Source of the DNA: Streptomyces davaonensis JCM 4913 | GTDB lineage: Bacteria > Actinomycetota > Actinomycetes > Streptomycetales > Streptomycetaceae | Reading direction: 5' to 3' | Length of the DNA stretch: 64,000 nucleotides | Assembly (NCBI RefSeq): GCF_000349325.1 | Contig: NC_020504.1 | Span: forward strand, 4,870,053-4,934,052 | Shown: one piece after another, positions 1-7,926 of the stretch | How the letters are laid out: each line of letters starts with the position of its first letter | Numbering within the stretch: position 1 is the stretch's first letter | Notes under the pieces: model-generated | What the model was told of the DNA's origin: nothing | Databases searched by the model: none | Seen by the model: only the letters and a program-made list of their open reading frames with translations | Translations under genes and position numbers: made by a program

Positions 1-387
1 GGTGCGGCCTTCGACGCCCGGATGGCCGGCCTGGACCTGCCCCCGTCGATGCAGGTCTGGGACGGCACGGAGGACGGGCAGAACCGTTACCGCATGAGCC
101 GCCTGCGCGAGCGCGTCACGCTCTCCGAGTCGAAGCTCACCACCAAGCTCACGGCGGCCACCAAGAAGAACGACGAACTCCGCGGCAAGCTCGCCTCCGC
201 CGAGAAGCGCGCCGCGGCGACGGCCGACCGCCTCGACACGGCGATCAAGCAGCTGGAGGCCACGCGCAAGCAGCTCGCCGCCATGGAGCGCCGCGTCGCG
301 GGCATCGAGAAGCGCGTCCTGGTCCGCCTCGGCCCGGCCCTGCGCCGCCGCAGCCGCAAGCTCTCCGGAACCGCCGACAAGGGCTGA
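1..387 (+). CDS. C-terminal part of a coiled-coil protein (5' truncated)
   Basis: The reading frame is open from the first base of the window, so this is the last 128 residues of a gene that begins upstream. The visible part starts GAAFDARMAGLDLPPS and then becomes a long Lys/Glu/Ala/Leu-rich heptad region, about residues 40 to 105, which is almost certainly a coiled coil. It ends in a basic stretch (RLGPALRRRSRKLSG). I cannot identify the family. Some Streptomyces glycosyltransferases and surface-polymer enzymes carry such C-terminal coiled coils, but the catalytic part is not in view. The next gene starts 87 bases downstream on the same strand. No terminator is evident between them. Confidence 0.7.
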   Translation, partial: GAAFDARMAGLDLPPSMQVWDGTEDGQNRYRMSRLRERVTLSESKLTTKLTAATKKNDELRGKLASAEKRAAATADRLDTAIKQLEATRKQLAAMERRVAGIEKRVLVRLGPALRRRSRKLSGTADKG

Positions 388-474
388 GGCCCGACGCCAC
401 GACGGTGATCAACCGCTGGTAGCATCCGGCCACTTGTGCGAGGGCGGGGACCCTCGCGGGGGAGGGAACCTCAC

Positions 475-3400
475 GTGGGCAGACACGCCCTGAGACGGGG
501 CGGTCTGGCCGCTGCCGTCTCCTCGCTGGTGGTCGCCGTCGCGGCCACGTCCGTGGTCGTCCTGTCGGACGGCGGCGACACCGCGGAGGCGGCCGAGGCC
601 GCCACCACCCGGATCGCGCTGAGCGATCCGAGCTCCACCGAGCCGCGCGAGGACCGCCCGTTCGTCGCGGGCGAGAGCGGCTACCTGCACCGGGCGGACG
701 GGCTGACCGGGCTGCTGTGGACGGACTACGCGAGCGGTGACACGGTCACCGTCGGGACCGCGGACGGCGTCTACACCCCGGTCAGCAGCTGCACCTACCT
801 CTACTCCGCGTGCCGTACGGCCTGGTACGGGTCGGACAGCGACCTGGTCGCCCTGCCCTCGGCGCTGTCCGCCCCGTCCGTCACTCTCTGGGACCCGGCG
901 ACGGCCACCTCCAAGGCCGTGACCTGGAGCGGCTCCAGCGAGGGCTACTACCGGGCCCTGGCCGGGGACACCATCGTCACCAACAACGCCCTGATCGACT
1001 TCGTCGACGGCGCCCAGCGCACCCGCCGCGTCACCGGCGAGACCACGAACATCCTGGACAACCAGATCGTCGCCGCGGACTCCAAGGGTGTGCTGTGGGC
1101 GCGCAACGGCGGGATCCACTACATCGACGTCGAGTCGGCCGTGAGCACCGAGGCGTTCGCGGGCGACACCGACGACTACGTGATGAGCGCGGACCGCATC
1201 GGCTGGTACGACGCCACCACGGGCGAACTGCACCTGAAGTCCCGTACCGACCTCGCCACCCCGGAGCAGGTCGTCACGCTGCCGTATCCCGACGAGATCA
1301 ACGGCGAGCCGGTCCTCGTCGGCGACTGGGTCCTGCTGCCGTCCGGCCTGGAGGTCGTCGCCCTCTCGCTCACCGACGGCTCCACGCGGACGGTGCTGTC
1401 GAACGCCGGCGACTACGTGCTCCCCGCCCCCGGCGACACCGCCCTGGTCACCGGCGGCACCGGCGCCGACGACTGGTGGCTCCAGCGGGTCAGCGAGGCC
1501 GCGGACGGCACCCCGGCCCTGGAGAAGCGCTACCAGGTCCCGGCGACGGAGAAGGCCAAGCGGGGCATCGCGCTCAGCCGGGGCAGCCTGCGCGTCGTCG
1601 ACTCCGGCCGCTACACGACCCTGCGCTCCCTGACGACCGACGGCTCCACCGAGCTGACCGCCGGCGCGGCCGTGGACAGCGCCCAGCTCTCGTCCAAGGC
1701 GGTCTGCCCGCAGGCGGGCAGCACCACGTGCATCCCGCTGTGGGGCAACACCGGCAGCGAGCCGGACGACGTCTACCTCAGCACGTTCTACGACGGTGAC
1801 GAAGGCGGCAGCGGTCTGGAGAACGCCGACCGGATCAACTCCGTCGCGGGCAGCGACCTGGAGTTCGGCACCGGGGGTGGCGCCATCGTCGACGTCTCCG
1901 ACGACTATGCCGTCTACAACTCCGGATCCACGCAGTACGTCGGCGAGTTCGGCCAGGGCCGGCGGCTGAAGCGGTCGGTCCGCGCCGCCGCCCTCAACGG
2001 CCCCACTCTGTGGAGCGCCACCACCACCGCGGGCCAGCTGACCTCGTACAGCCTCACCACGAACAAGACGACCGCGACCGTGACCGTGCCGGGCCTCGGC
2101 TGTGTGCCGAGCGAGCTCCAGGCTGCGGGCCGCTGGGTGTACTGGGCCTGCGGGTCGGCCTCGGCGGGCGTGTACGACACCAAGGCCGGTACGTCGAAGG
2201 CGGTCGCCCCCGGTGACGTCCTGCTCGGCGACGGCTTCACCGTCCGCCACGACCACAAGGCCGCCACCCTGGTCCTCACCGAGGCGGCCACCGGCACCAC
2301 CCACGTGATCGCCTCCCACCTGCCCGACAGCGGGGTCGCCGCGGACCGCCGGTACCGCTGGACCGTCGACGAGTACACGGGCCTGGTGGCCTGGTTCGAC
2401 CTGTACGAGCGCGCCCAGGTCGCCACCACGGGCATCACCCCGTCCGCGCCGACGGCGTTCCGGACGGAGGCCGACTACGACACGGAACCGTCCTCGGCAC
2501 TGCCCTGGAGGGGCACCTGGCTGCTGTCCCGCCCGGTCACCTCCTGGTCCCTGACCTTCACTTCCGTCCAGAGCGGCGCGAACGGCAAGGCCACCCGCAC
2601 GGTCACCGGCGGCGCGACCGCGGCCGAGGTGTCGGCGTCCTGGAACGGTACGGCGGACGGGGTCCGCTTCCCCAACGGCTGGACCAAGTGGACCCTCAAG
2701 GCCACCGGCCTCGGCAGTTCCACCGCGTCGACGGTCACCAGCGGGGAGCTCTTCCTCCAGCGAGGCACCCCGGTCCGGCACGACTTCACCAGCCCCGACG
2801 GCCCCGACGGCCGAGGCGATCTGCTCACCCTCAACTCCTCCGGCGGCCTGACCTGGCACAGCGGCACGGGCACCGGCAAGTTCGGCGAGAAGACCACCGG
2901 CACCGGCTGGCCCACCACCATCAAGGCGATCCCCTTCGGCGACCTGAGCGGCGATCGCTGCAACGACGTCCTCGTCCGCTACAGCAGCGGCGCCCTGCGC
3001 CTGTACAAGCCGGGCTGTGGTTCGACGGTCAAGCCGTCGACGTCGTACACCACGCTGGCCACCAGCGGCTGGACCCAGTACGACGTGCTGACCTCGCCGG
3101 GTGACCTCAGCGGCGACGGCCGCCCGGACCTGCTGGTCCGCAATGCCTCCACCGGCGCCGTCTACCTCTACAAGGGCACCAGCACGGGCAAGCTCTCCGC
3201 CCGCGTGAAGCTCTACGACGACTGGAAGACGTACAAGAAGATCGTGGGCGTCGGTGACATCACCGGCGACGGCAAGGCCGACCTGCTCGCCCAGGACAAG
3301 GCCAACACCCTCTACCGCTACGACGGCAAGGGCGACGGCACCTTCGCGGCCCGCGTGAAGCTCTTCAGCGACTGGGGCGGTACCTACAACGCGGTCGTGG

Positions 3401-3552
3401 GCGTCGGCGACATCACCGACGACGGTCGGGCCGACCTCGTCTCCCGCGACACCAGCGGCAACCTCTGGCGCAACAGCGGGGACGGCAAGGGATCGTTCGG
3501 CTCGCGCACGAAGATCGCGACCGGTTTCGGCGGCTACAAGCTCCTTTCCTAG
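475..3552 (+). CDS. Large secreted beta-propeller / VCBS-repeat protein
   Basis: A protein of about 1025 residues. I prefer the GTG at 475 over the in-frame GTG at 436 because a GGGGGAGGGA Shine-Dalgarno lies just before it. Residues 1 to about 45 form an export signal: basic RHALRR, a hydrophobic AAAVSSLVVAVAATSVVVL, then an Ala-rich cleavage zone. The next 750 residues are Thr/Ser/Gly-rich beta-propeller-like sequence without an obvious catalytic motif. The last 230 residues contain four or five VCBS/FG-GAP repeats with calcium-loop patterns such as GDLSGDGRPDLLVR and GDITGDGKADLLAQ. Such proteins are secreted and often adhesive or carbohydrate-interacting, but no function can be assigned here. 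The stop is 13 bases before another FG-GAP gene, suggesting a two-gene transcript. Confidence 0.85.
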   Translation: MGRHALRRGGLAAAVSSLVVAVAATSVVVLSDGGDTAEAAEAATTRIALSDPSSTEPREDRPFVAGESGYLHRADGLTGLLWTDYASGDTVTVGTADGVYTPVSSCTYLYSACRTAWYGSDSDLVALPSALSAPSVTLWDPATATSKAVTWSGSSEGYYRALAGDTIVTNNALIDFVDGAQRTRRVTGETTNILDNQIVAADSKGVLWARNGGIHYIDVESAVSTEAFAGDTDDYVMSADRIGWYDATTGELHLKSRTDLATPEQVVTLPYPDEINGEPVLVGDWVLLPSGLEVVALSLTDGSTRTVLSNAGDYVLPAPGDTALVTGGTGADDWWLQRVSEAADGTPALEKRYQVPATEKAKRGIALSRGSLRVVDSGRYTTLRSLTTDGSTELTAGAAVDSAQLSSKAVCPQAGSTTCIPLWGNTGSEPDDVYLSTFYDGDEGGSGLENADRINSVAGSDLEFGTGGGAIVDVSDDYAVYNSGSTQYVGEFGQGRRLKRSVRAAALNGPTLWSATTTAGQLTSYSLTTNKTTATVTVPGLGCVPSELQAAGRWVYWACGSASAGVYDTKAGTSKAVAPGDVLLGDGFTVRHDHKAATLVLTEAATGTTHVIASHLPDSGVAADRRYRWTVDEYTGLVAWFDLYERAQVATTGITPSAPTAFRTEADYDTEPSSALPWRGTWLLSRPVTSWSLTFTSVQSGANGKATRTVTGGATAAEVSASWNGTADGVRFPNGWTKWTLKATGLGSSTASTVTSGELFLQRGTPVRHDFTSPDGPDGRGDLLTLNSSGGLTWHSGTGTGKFGEKTTGTGWPTTIKAIPFGDLSGDRCNDVLVRYSSGALRLYKPGCGSTVKPSTSYTTLATSGWTQYDVLTSPGDLSGDGRPDLLVRNASTGAVYLYKGTSTGKLSARVKLYDDWKTYKKIVGVGDITGDGKADLLAQDKANTLYRYDGKGDGTFAARVKLFSDWGGTYNAVVGVGDITDDGRADLVSRDTSGNLWRNSGDGKGSFGSRTKIATGFGGYKLLS

Positions 3553-3565
3553 ACGGGAAGTTCAG

Positions 3566-4966
3566 ATGCGCAGATGGGGTGTGGCCGCGCTGCTGGCGGC
3601 GGGGCTCACGATGGGCACGCTCGGGCCGGCGCAGGCCGTGCACGGCGGGGTGCCCGGAGACTTCAACGGCGACGGCTACAAGGACGCCGTACTGCCCGCG
3701 CCGGGGGCGAACGTCTCCGGCAAGCAGGCCGCCGGGGCGGTGGTCGTGCTGTACGGCTCGTCCTCCGGGCTCGCGGCGAGCCGACGCAAGACGATCACGC
3801 AGAACACCTCCGGGGTGCCGGGCACGGCGGAGGCGTACGACCGGTTCGGCGCCGCCACCGCGACGGCGGACCTGAACCGGGACGGGTATGCCGACCTCGT
3901 GGTCGGCTCGCCGTACGAGGACACGTCGAAGGGGACCGACGCCGGTACGGTGACGGTCCTCTGGGGCAGCAAGAGCGGCCTGACGACCGGCACGGACCTG
4001 CCGTCGCCGTCCGAGGCCCCGCACCTCTACGGCCAGGACATCGCCGCGCTCAGCCTCGGCGCCGCGTCCAAGACCTGGGTGGCGGCCGCCGGTTACGACG
4101 CGTCCGTGCACTTCACGGGCCCCTTCTCGCGCACCGGGACCTTCGGCGTCGGCATCCTCAACATGGACACCGGGTCCGTGGAGTCGGTCGCGCTCGGCGA
4201 CTTCAACGGCGACGGGGTGCCCGCCCCGGCCGTCGTCACCGCCCGGGACGGCGATCTGACCGGCGGCCGCGTGCACACGACGTTCTCACCCGGGACGGAG
4301 CTGACCGGCAACGGCCTGATCGCCGCCTCCGGCGACGTCAACGGCGACGGCTACGCCGACCTCGTGGCCGGTGACCCGGACGAGCCCGCGGTCGCGGGCG
4401 CGGACGGCATGCTCGGCGGCCGGGTCCTGGTCTGGTACGGCTCCGCGAACGGCATATCCAATGCCACCGAGCCGGTCCAGCTCACCCAGAACACCGCGGG
4501 CGTGCCCGGCGCGAGCGAGAAGGACGACGCCTTCGGCGGCGGGCTCACGGTGGCCGACCTCAACCGGGACGGGCTCGCCGACATCGTGGTCGGCGCGCCC
4601 TACGAGAACGTCGGCGGCGTGCCGCGGGCCGGTGCGGTCACCGTGATCCCCGGCCGCGCCTCGGGCGCCCTGGGCACCGGCGCGTACACCTTCACCCAGG
4701 ACACCTCCGGCGTGCCCAGCACCTCCGAGACCGACGACTTCTTCGGTACGACGGTCTCGGCGGGCGACGTGAACAAGGACGGCCGCCCGGAGCTTTACGT
4801 CGGAGCGTCCGGCGAGAACAACTCCACCGGCGCCGTCTTCGTCCTCCCCGGCGGCACCTCCCGCCCGACCGGCACCGGCGCCCGCGTCTTCACCGGCCCC
4901 TCGATCGGCCTGACCCAGAGCAACGGCACACTGCTCGGCGGTGACGGGCTGCTCTGGGTCATCTGA
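3566..4966 (+). CDS. Secreted FG-GAP repeat (integrin-alpha-like) protein
   Basis: A 466-residue protein with a clear signal peptide: MRRWGVAALLAAGL followed by GTLGPAQAVHG. The mature part is built of FG-GAP/VCBS blades, each with an aspartate-rich calcium loop: GDFNGDGYKDAVL, ADLNRDGYADLVVGSPYED, GDFNGDGVPAPAVV, GDVNGDGYADLVAGDP, ADLNRDGLADIVVGAPYEN and GDVNKDGRPELYVGASGEN. This is the seven-blade integrin-alpha N-terminal architecture common in Streptomyces secretomes. No catalytic residues are visible. It lies 13 bases behind the larger VCBS gene and is probably co-transcribed. It converges on the intradiol dioxygenase gene with a 16-base gap and no obvious hairpin. Substrate or partner unknown. 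Confidence 0.88.
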   Translation: MRRWGVAALLAAGLTMGTLGPAQAVHGGVPGDFNGDGYKDAVLPAPGANVSGKQAAGAVVVLYGSSSGLAASRRKTITQNTSGVPGTAEAYDRFGAATATADLNRDGYADLVVGSPYEDTSKGTDAGTVTVLWGSKSGLTTGTDLPSPSEAPHLYGQDIAALSLGAASKTWVAAAGYDASVHFTGPFSRTGTFGVGILNMDTGSVESVALGDFNGDGVPAPAVVTARDGDLTGGRVHTTFSPGTELTGNGLIAASGDVNGDGYADLVAGDPDEPAVAGADGMLGGRVLVWYGSANGISNATEPVQLTQNTAGVPGASEKDDAFGGGLTVADLNRDGLADIVVGAPYENVGGVPRAGAVTVIPGRASGALGTGAYTFTQDTSGVPSTSETDDFFGTTVSAGDVNKDGRPELYVGASGENNSTGAVFVLPGGTSRPTGTGARVFTGPSIGLTQSNGTLLGGDGLLWVI

Positions 4967-4982
4967 GCGGTTGGGCGTCGGC

Positions 4983-5900
4983 TCAGGTACCGGTGTTCGT
5001 CGCGTCCGGGTCGACGCCCATCGTGATGGAGCCGACGACGCCCTTGGCGATGTTCTTCTTGTTGTACTTCAGCTTGAGCAGGCCGCCCGCGGTGCCGGAC
5101 TGGTCGTAGATCGTGTCCTGTTCCAGCGTGGTGCGCTCGGTCGTCGAGGTCGAGTACGGCTCGACCTCGGCGGAGGCGAGGACGGACTCCTCGTCGAAGA
5201 AGAACTGGCCGGTGTGGCAGGTGTGGCCGCCCTCGTAACCGGCGTCCGTCCACTCGCCGTCCACATGCACCTTGGTGTGGATGTGGACGGTACGGCCCCG
5301 GTACCAGCCCGGGAAGATCGTCCGGAACGTGACCCGGCCCTGCTTGTCGGTCTTCCAGGTGCCGCGCAGATAGCGCTCGTCGTCGGTGGGCTCCTCGTGG
5401 ATCCCGCCGCCCGTGCCGCCGGAGGGAGCGCCGGACGGCGGTTCGCCGGTCGGGGTGCCGGAGGGCAGGTCGGTCGGCGCGTCCGTCGGGGGCGTGCCGC
5501 CACCACCGCCGGTCGACAGGCTCTCGTAGCCCGAGTAGATGCCGAGCGCGTCGCAGTGCCAGATGTCGACGGCGGCGTTCGCGACCGGCCTGCACGTCTC
5601 GTTGTCGATCACCTTGAGGTTCAGGACGAGCGGGATGCCCTCCTTGTCCTCGGTGATGTCCCGGCGGATCTTGTCGGCGTCGATGTAGTACGGCCCCTCG
5701 GTGGTCTCCGAGGTGAGCTTGTAGCAGGTCTCGGACGTGGTGTCCGTGGCGCTGTCACCGCTGTCGTCCGCGAACGCGCCCGCCGCGAACGTGCCGCCCA
5801 CGCCCACCGCGGCGACCGCCCCGGCTCCGGCGACGACGACCTTACGACGCGTCAAGTCCCGCTTGTGCTTCGGCCCTTCGGCCGTGTGGTTTCCCGTCAT
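4983..5900 (-). CDS. Tat-exported intradiol ring-cleavage dioxygenase
   Basis: 305 residues from the ATG at 5900; the upstream in-frame extension is not signal-like, so it is rejected. The N-terminus MTGNHTAEGPKHKRDLTRRK followed by VVVAGAGAVAAVGVGG is a twin-arginine signal. The mature part has the intradiol dioxygenase fold: TEGPYYID early, then NAAVDIWHCDALGIYSGYES, then FPGWYRGRTVHIHTKVHV. The two Tyr (GIYSGY and GWYRGR) and HIH supply the non-haem Fe(III) ligands of catechol-type 1,2-cleaving enzymes. A Gly/Pro/Thr-rich insert of about 40 residues interrupts the middle. The substrate could be a catechol or lignin-derived aromatic, acting outside the cell. There is no aromatic-degradation operon next to it. 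Confidence 0.88.
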   Translation of the reverse strand: MTGNHTAEGPKHKRDLTRRKVVVAGAGAVAAVGVGGTFAAGAFADDSGDSATDTTSETCYKLTSETTEGPYYIDADKIRRDITEDKEGIPLVLNLKVIDNETCRPVANAAVDIWHCDALGIYSGYESLSTGGGGGTPPTDAPTDLPSGTPTGEPPSGAPSGGTGGGIHEEPTDDERYLRGTWKTDKQGRVTFRTIFPGWYRGRTVHIHTKVHVDGEWTDAGYEGGHTCHTGQFFFDEESVLASAEVEPYSTSTTERTTLEQDTIYDQSGTAGGLLKLKYNKKNIAKGVVGSITMGVDPDATNTGT

Positions 5901-5963
5901 GCCCCAGGACGCTAGGCAAGGCGGCTGTAAGGAGCATGGGCGTCGCCTGTGGCTGCCTGTGGA

Positions 5964-5998
5964 AAGGGCCCGGAACCCATCCCTGGGTCCGGGCCCTT
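5964..5998 (-). terminator. GC-rich hairpin downstream of aspS
   Basis: AAGGGCCCGG (5964-5973) pairs perfectly with CCGGGCCCTT (5989-5998). ACCCA/TGGGT extends the inner stem after one bulged base and leaves a four-base loop. It lies 15 bases beyond the aspS stop and upstream of the dioxygenase start, so it should end aspS transcription. Confidence 0.8.
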
Positions 5999-6012
5999 CT
6001 CTCAACCGCCTA

Positions 6013-7776
6013 CTACTTCGGCTGCGGCTTGCGCACCGAGAGGTGCAGCTCCCTCAGCCGCGTCTCGTCCAGCTCCGTCGGCGCGCCCATCATCAGGTCC
6101 TGGGCGTTGCCGTTGAGCGGGAAGGCGATGGTCTCGCGGATGTTCGGCTCGTCCGCCAACAGCATCACGATGCGGTCGACGCCGGGGGCGATGCCGCCGT
6201 GCGGCGGGGCGCCGAAGCGGAACGCGCGGAGCATGCCGGCGAACTGCTCCTCGACGGTGTCCCGGTCGTAGCCGGCGATCTCGAACGCCTTCAGCATGAT
6301 CTCCGGCTCGTGGTTCCGGATCGCGCCGGAGGACAGCTCGACGCCGTTGCAGACGATGTCGTACTGCCAGCCCAGGATGTCCAGCGGGTCCTGGGTCTCC
6401 AGGGCCTCAAGACCGCCCTGCGGCATCGAGAACGGGTTGTGCGAGAAGTCGATCTTCCCGGTGTCCTCGTCCTTCTCGTACATCGGGAAGTCGACGATCC
6501 AGCAGAACCGGAAGACGCCCTCCTCGAAGTGCCCGGCGCGCTTGGCGGCCTCGACCCGGACTGCGCCCATGATCTTGGAGACCTCGTCGAACTCGCCCGC
6601 GCCGAAGAACACGGCGTGACCGGCGGCCAGGGAGAGGCGCTTGGTCAGCTCGGCGACGTTCTCCTCGGTGAGGAACTTCGCGATCGGGCCGGACAGCGAG
6701 CCGTCCTCGGCCACCCGCACCCAGGCCAGGCCCTTCGCGCCCTGCGAGACCGCGAAGTCACCGAGCTGGTCGAAGAACTTCCGGGGCTGCGCGGAGACGT
6801 CCGGCACCGCCAGGGCACGCACGTGCTTGCCCGCGAACGCCTTGAACTCCGAGCCCTCGAAGACATCGGTGATGTCGACGAGCTCCAGCTGGGCCCGCAG
6901 GTCCGGCTTGTCGGAGCCGTACTTCAGCATCGCCTCGCGGAACGGGATCCGCGGGAAGGGGGAGGTGACGTGACGGCCGTTGCCGAACTCCTCGAACAGC
7001 TCCGTCATGAGCTTCTCGATCGGCTGGAAGACGTCCTCCTGCTCGACGAAGCTCATCTCGACGTCGAGCTGGTAGAACTCGCCCGGCGAACGGTCGGCGC
7101 GGGCGTCCTCGTCACGGAAGCAGGGCGCGATCTGGAAGTACCGGTCGAAGCCGGAGATCATCAGCAGCTGCTTGAACTGCTGCGGCGCCTGGGGGAGGGC
7201 GTAGAACTTGCCCGGGTTCAGGCGGGAGGGGACCACGAAGTCACGGGCGCCCTCGGGGGAGGTCGCGGACAGGATCGGGGTCGCCATCTCGTTGAAGCCC
7301 AGCGCCGTCATCTTGTGACGGATCGCCGAGATGACCGCCGTACGCAGCATGATGTTCTTGTGCATGCGCTCGCGCCGCAGGTCCAGGAAGCGGTACTCGA
7401 GGCGCCGCTCCTCGTTGACCCCGTCCTCGGCGTTGATCGTGAACGGCAGCGGGGCGGCGGCGCCGAGCAGCTCGACCTCGCCGACCTCGACCTCGATCTC
7501 GCCGGTGGGCAGGTCGGGGTTCACGTTCTCGGTTCCACGTGAAACAACCTTGCCGTCCACCCGCACCGTGGACTCCTTGGACAGCTTGTCCAGGGCCTCG
7601 TAGGCGGGCGTGCCGGGGCGGGCGACAAGCTGCGTGATGCCGTAGTGATCGCGCAGATCGATGAAGAGGATGCCGCCCAGGTCGCGCCGATTGTGCAGCC
7701 AGCCACTGAGCCGGACGTCGCTCTCGACGTCAGAGGCGCGGAGCTCGCCGCAGGTGTGGGACCTGTACCGATGCAT
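6013..7776 (-). CDS. aspS: Aspartyl-tRNA synthetase
   Basis: 587 residues, the normal size for bacterial AspRS. It charges tRNA-Asp with aspartate in the cytoplasm. The N-terminal OB-fold anticodon-binding domain ([35 protein letters not shown]) covers about residues 1 to 105. The class II catalytic core follows, with motif 2 [20 protein letters not shown] and motif 3 [14 protein letters not shown] near the C-terminus, and the bacterial GAD insertion between them. Start: [12 protein letters not shown] is the conserved beginning. It is transcribed away from the SpoIIE-type phosphatase gene. A parS-like site lies within the coding sequence at 7532-7545, around the codons for VVSRGT. It ends in a strong hairpin. 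Confidence 0.97.
   Translation of the reverse strand: MHRYRSHTCGELRASDVESDVRLSGWLHNRRDLGGILFIDLRDHYGITQLVARPGTPAYEALDKLSKESTVRVDGKVVSRGTENVNPDLPTGEIEVEVGEVELLGAAAPLPFTINAEDGVNEERRLEYRFLDLRRERMHKNIMLRTAVISAIRHKMTALGFNEMATPILSATSPEGARDFVVPSRLNPGKFYALPQAPQQFKQLLMISGFDRYFQIAPCFRDEDARADRSPGEFYQLDVEMSFVEQEDVFQPIEKLMTELFEEFGNGRHVTSPFPRIPFREAMLKYGSDKPDLRAQLELVDITDVFEGSEFKAFAGKHVRALAVPDVSAQPRKFFDQLGDFAVSQGAKGLAWVRVAEDGSLSGPIAKFLTEENVAELTKRLSLAAGHAVFFGAGEFDEVSKIMGAVRVEAAKRAGHFEEGVFRFCWIVDFPMYEKDEDTGKIDFSHNPFSMPQGGLEALETQDPLDILGWQYDIVCNGVELSSGAIRNHEPEIMLKAFEIAGYDRDTVEEQFAGMLRAFRFGAPPHGGIAPGVDRIVMLLADEPNIRETIAFPLNGNAQDLMMGAPTELDETRLRELHLSVRKPQPK
7532..7545. other. parS site (ParB-binding palindrome) inside aspS
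   Basis: GTTCCACGTGAAAC matches the bacterial parS consensus (Bacillus TGTTNCACGTGAAACA; Streptomyces GTTTCACGTGAAAC) at every position except the one known to vary. It lies in the aspS coding sequence. Streptomyces chromosomes carry about twenty parS sites, many of them within genes and clustered around oriC, where ParB loads to organise and segregate the chromosome. A second, perfect copy is at 43586-43599. Confidence 0.85.
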
Positions 7777-7926
7777 CGTCGTTCATCCAGCCTTCGCGGA
7801 TCGGGAATCTCCGGGGCCTAGTGCCCGGACCTCCCAAGGGTACCGGCCACCCAAAGATCGGCTCCCCACCATTAACCGGGGCCCCTTCGGTGGCAGCCTC
7901 GGTTGACCTCTTCTTAGAGTGGGGCA

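Noticed and set aside
409..2859. Very long open frame on the minus strand opposite the VCBS protein gene
   Set aside because: In high-GC DNA the strand opposite a real gene often stays open. Its protein is low-complexity Gly/Arg/Val/Ala-rich without motifs, while the plus frame has a signal peptide and repeats.
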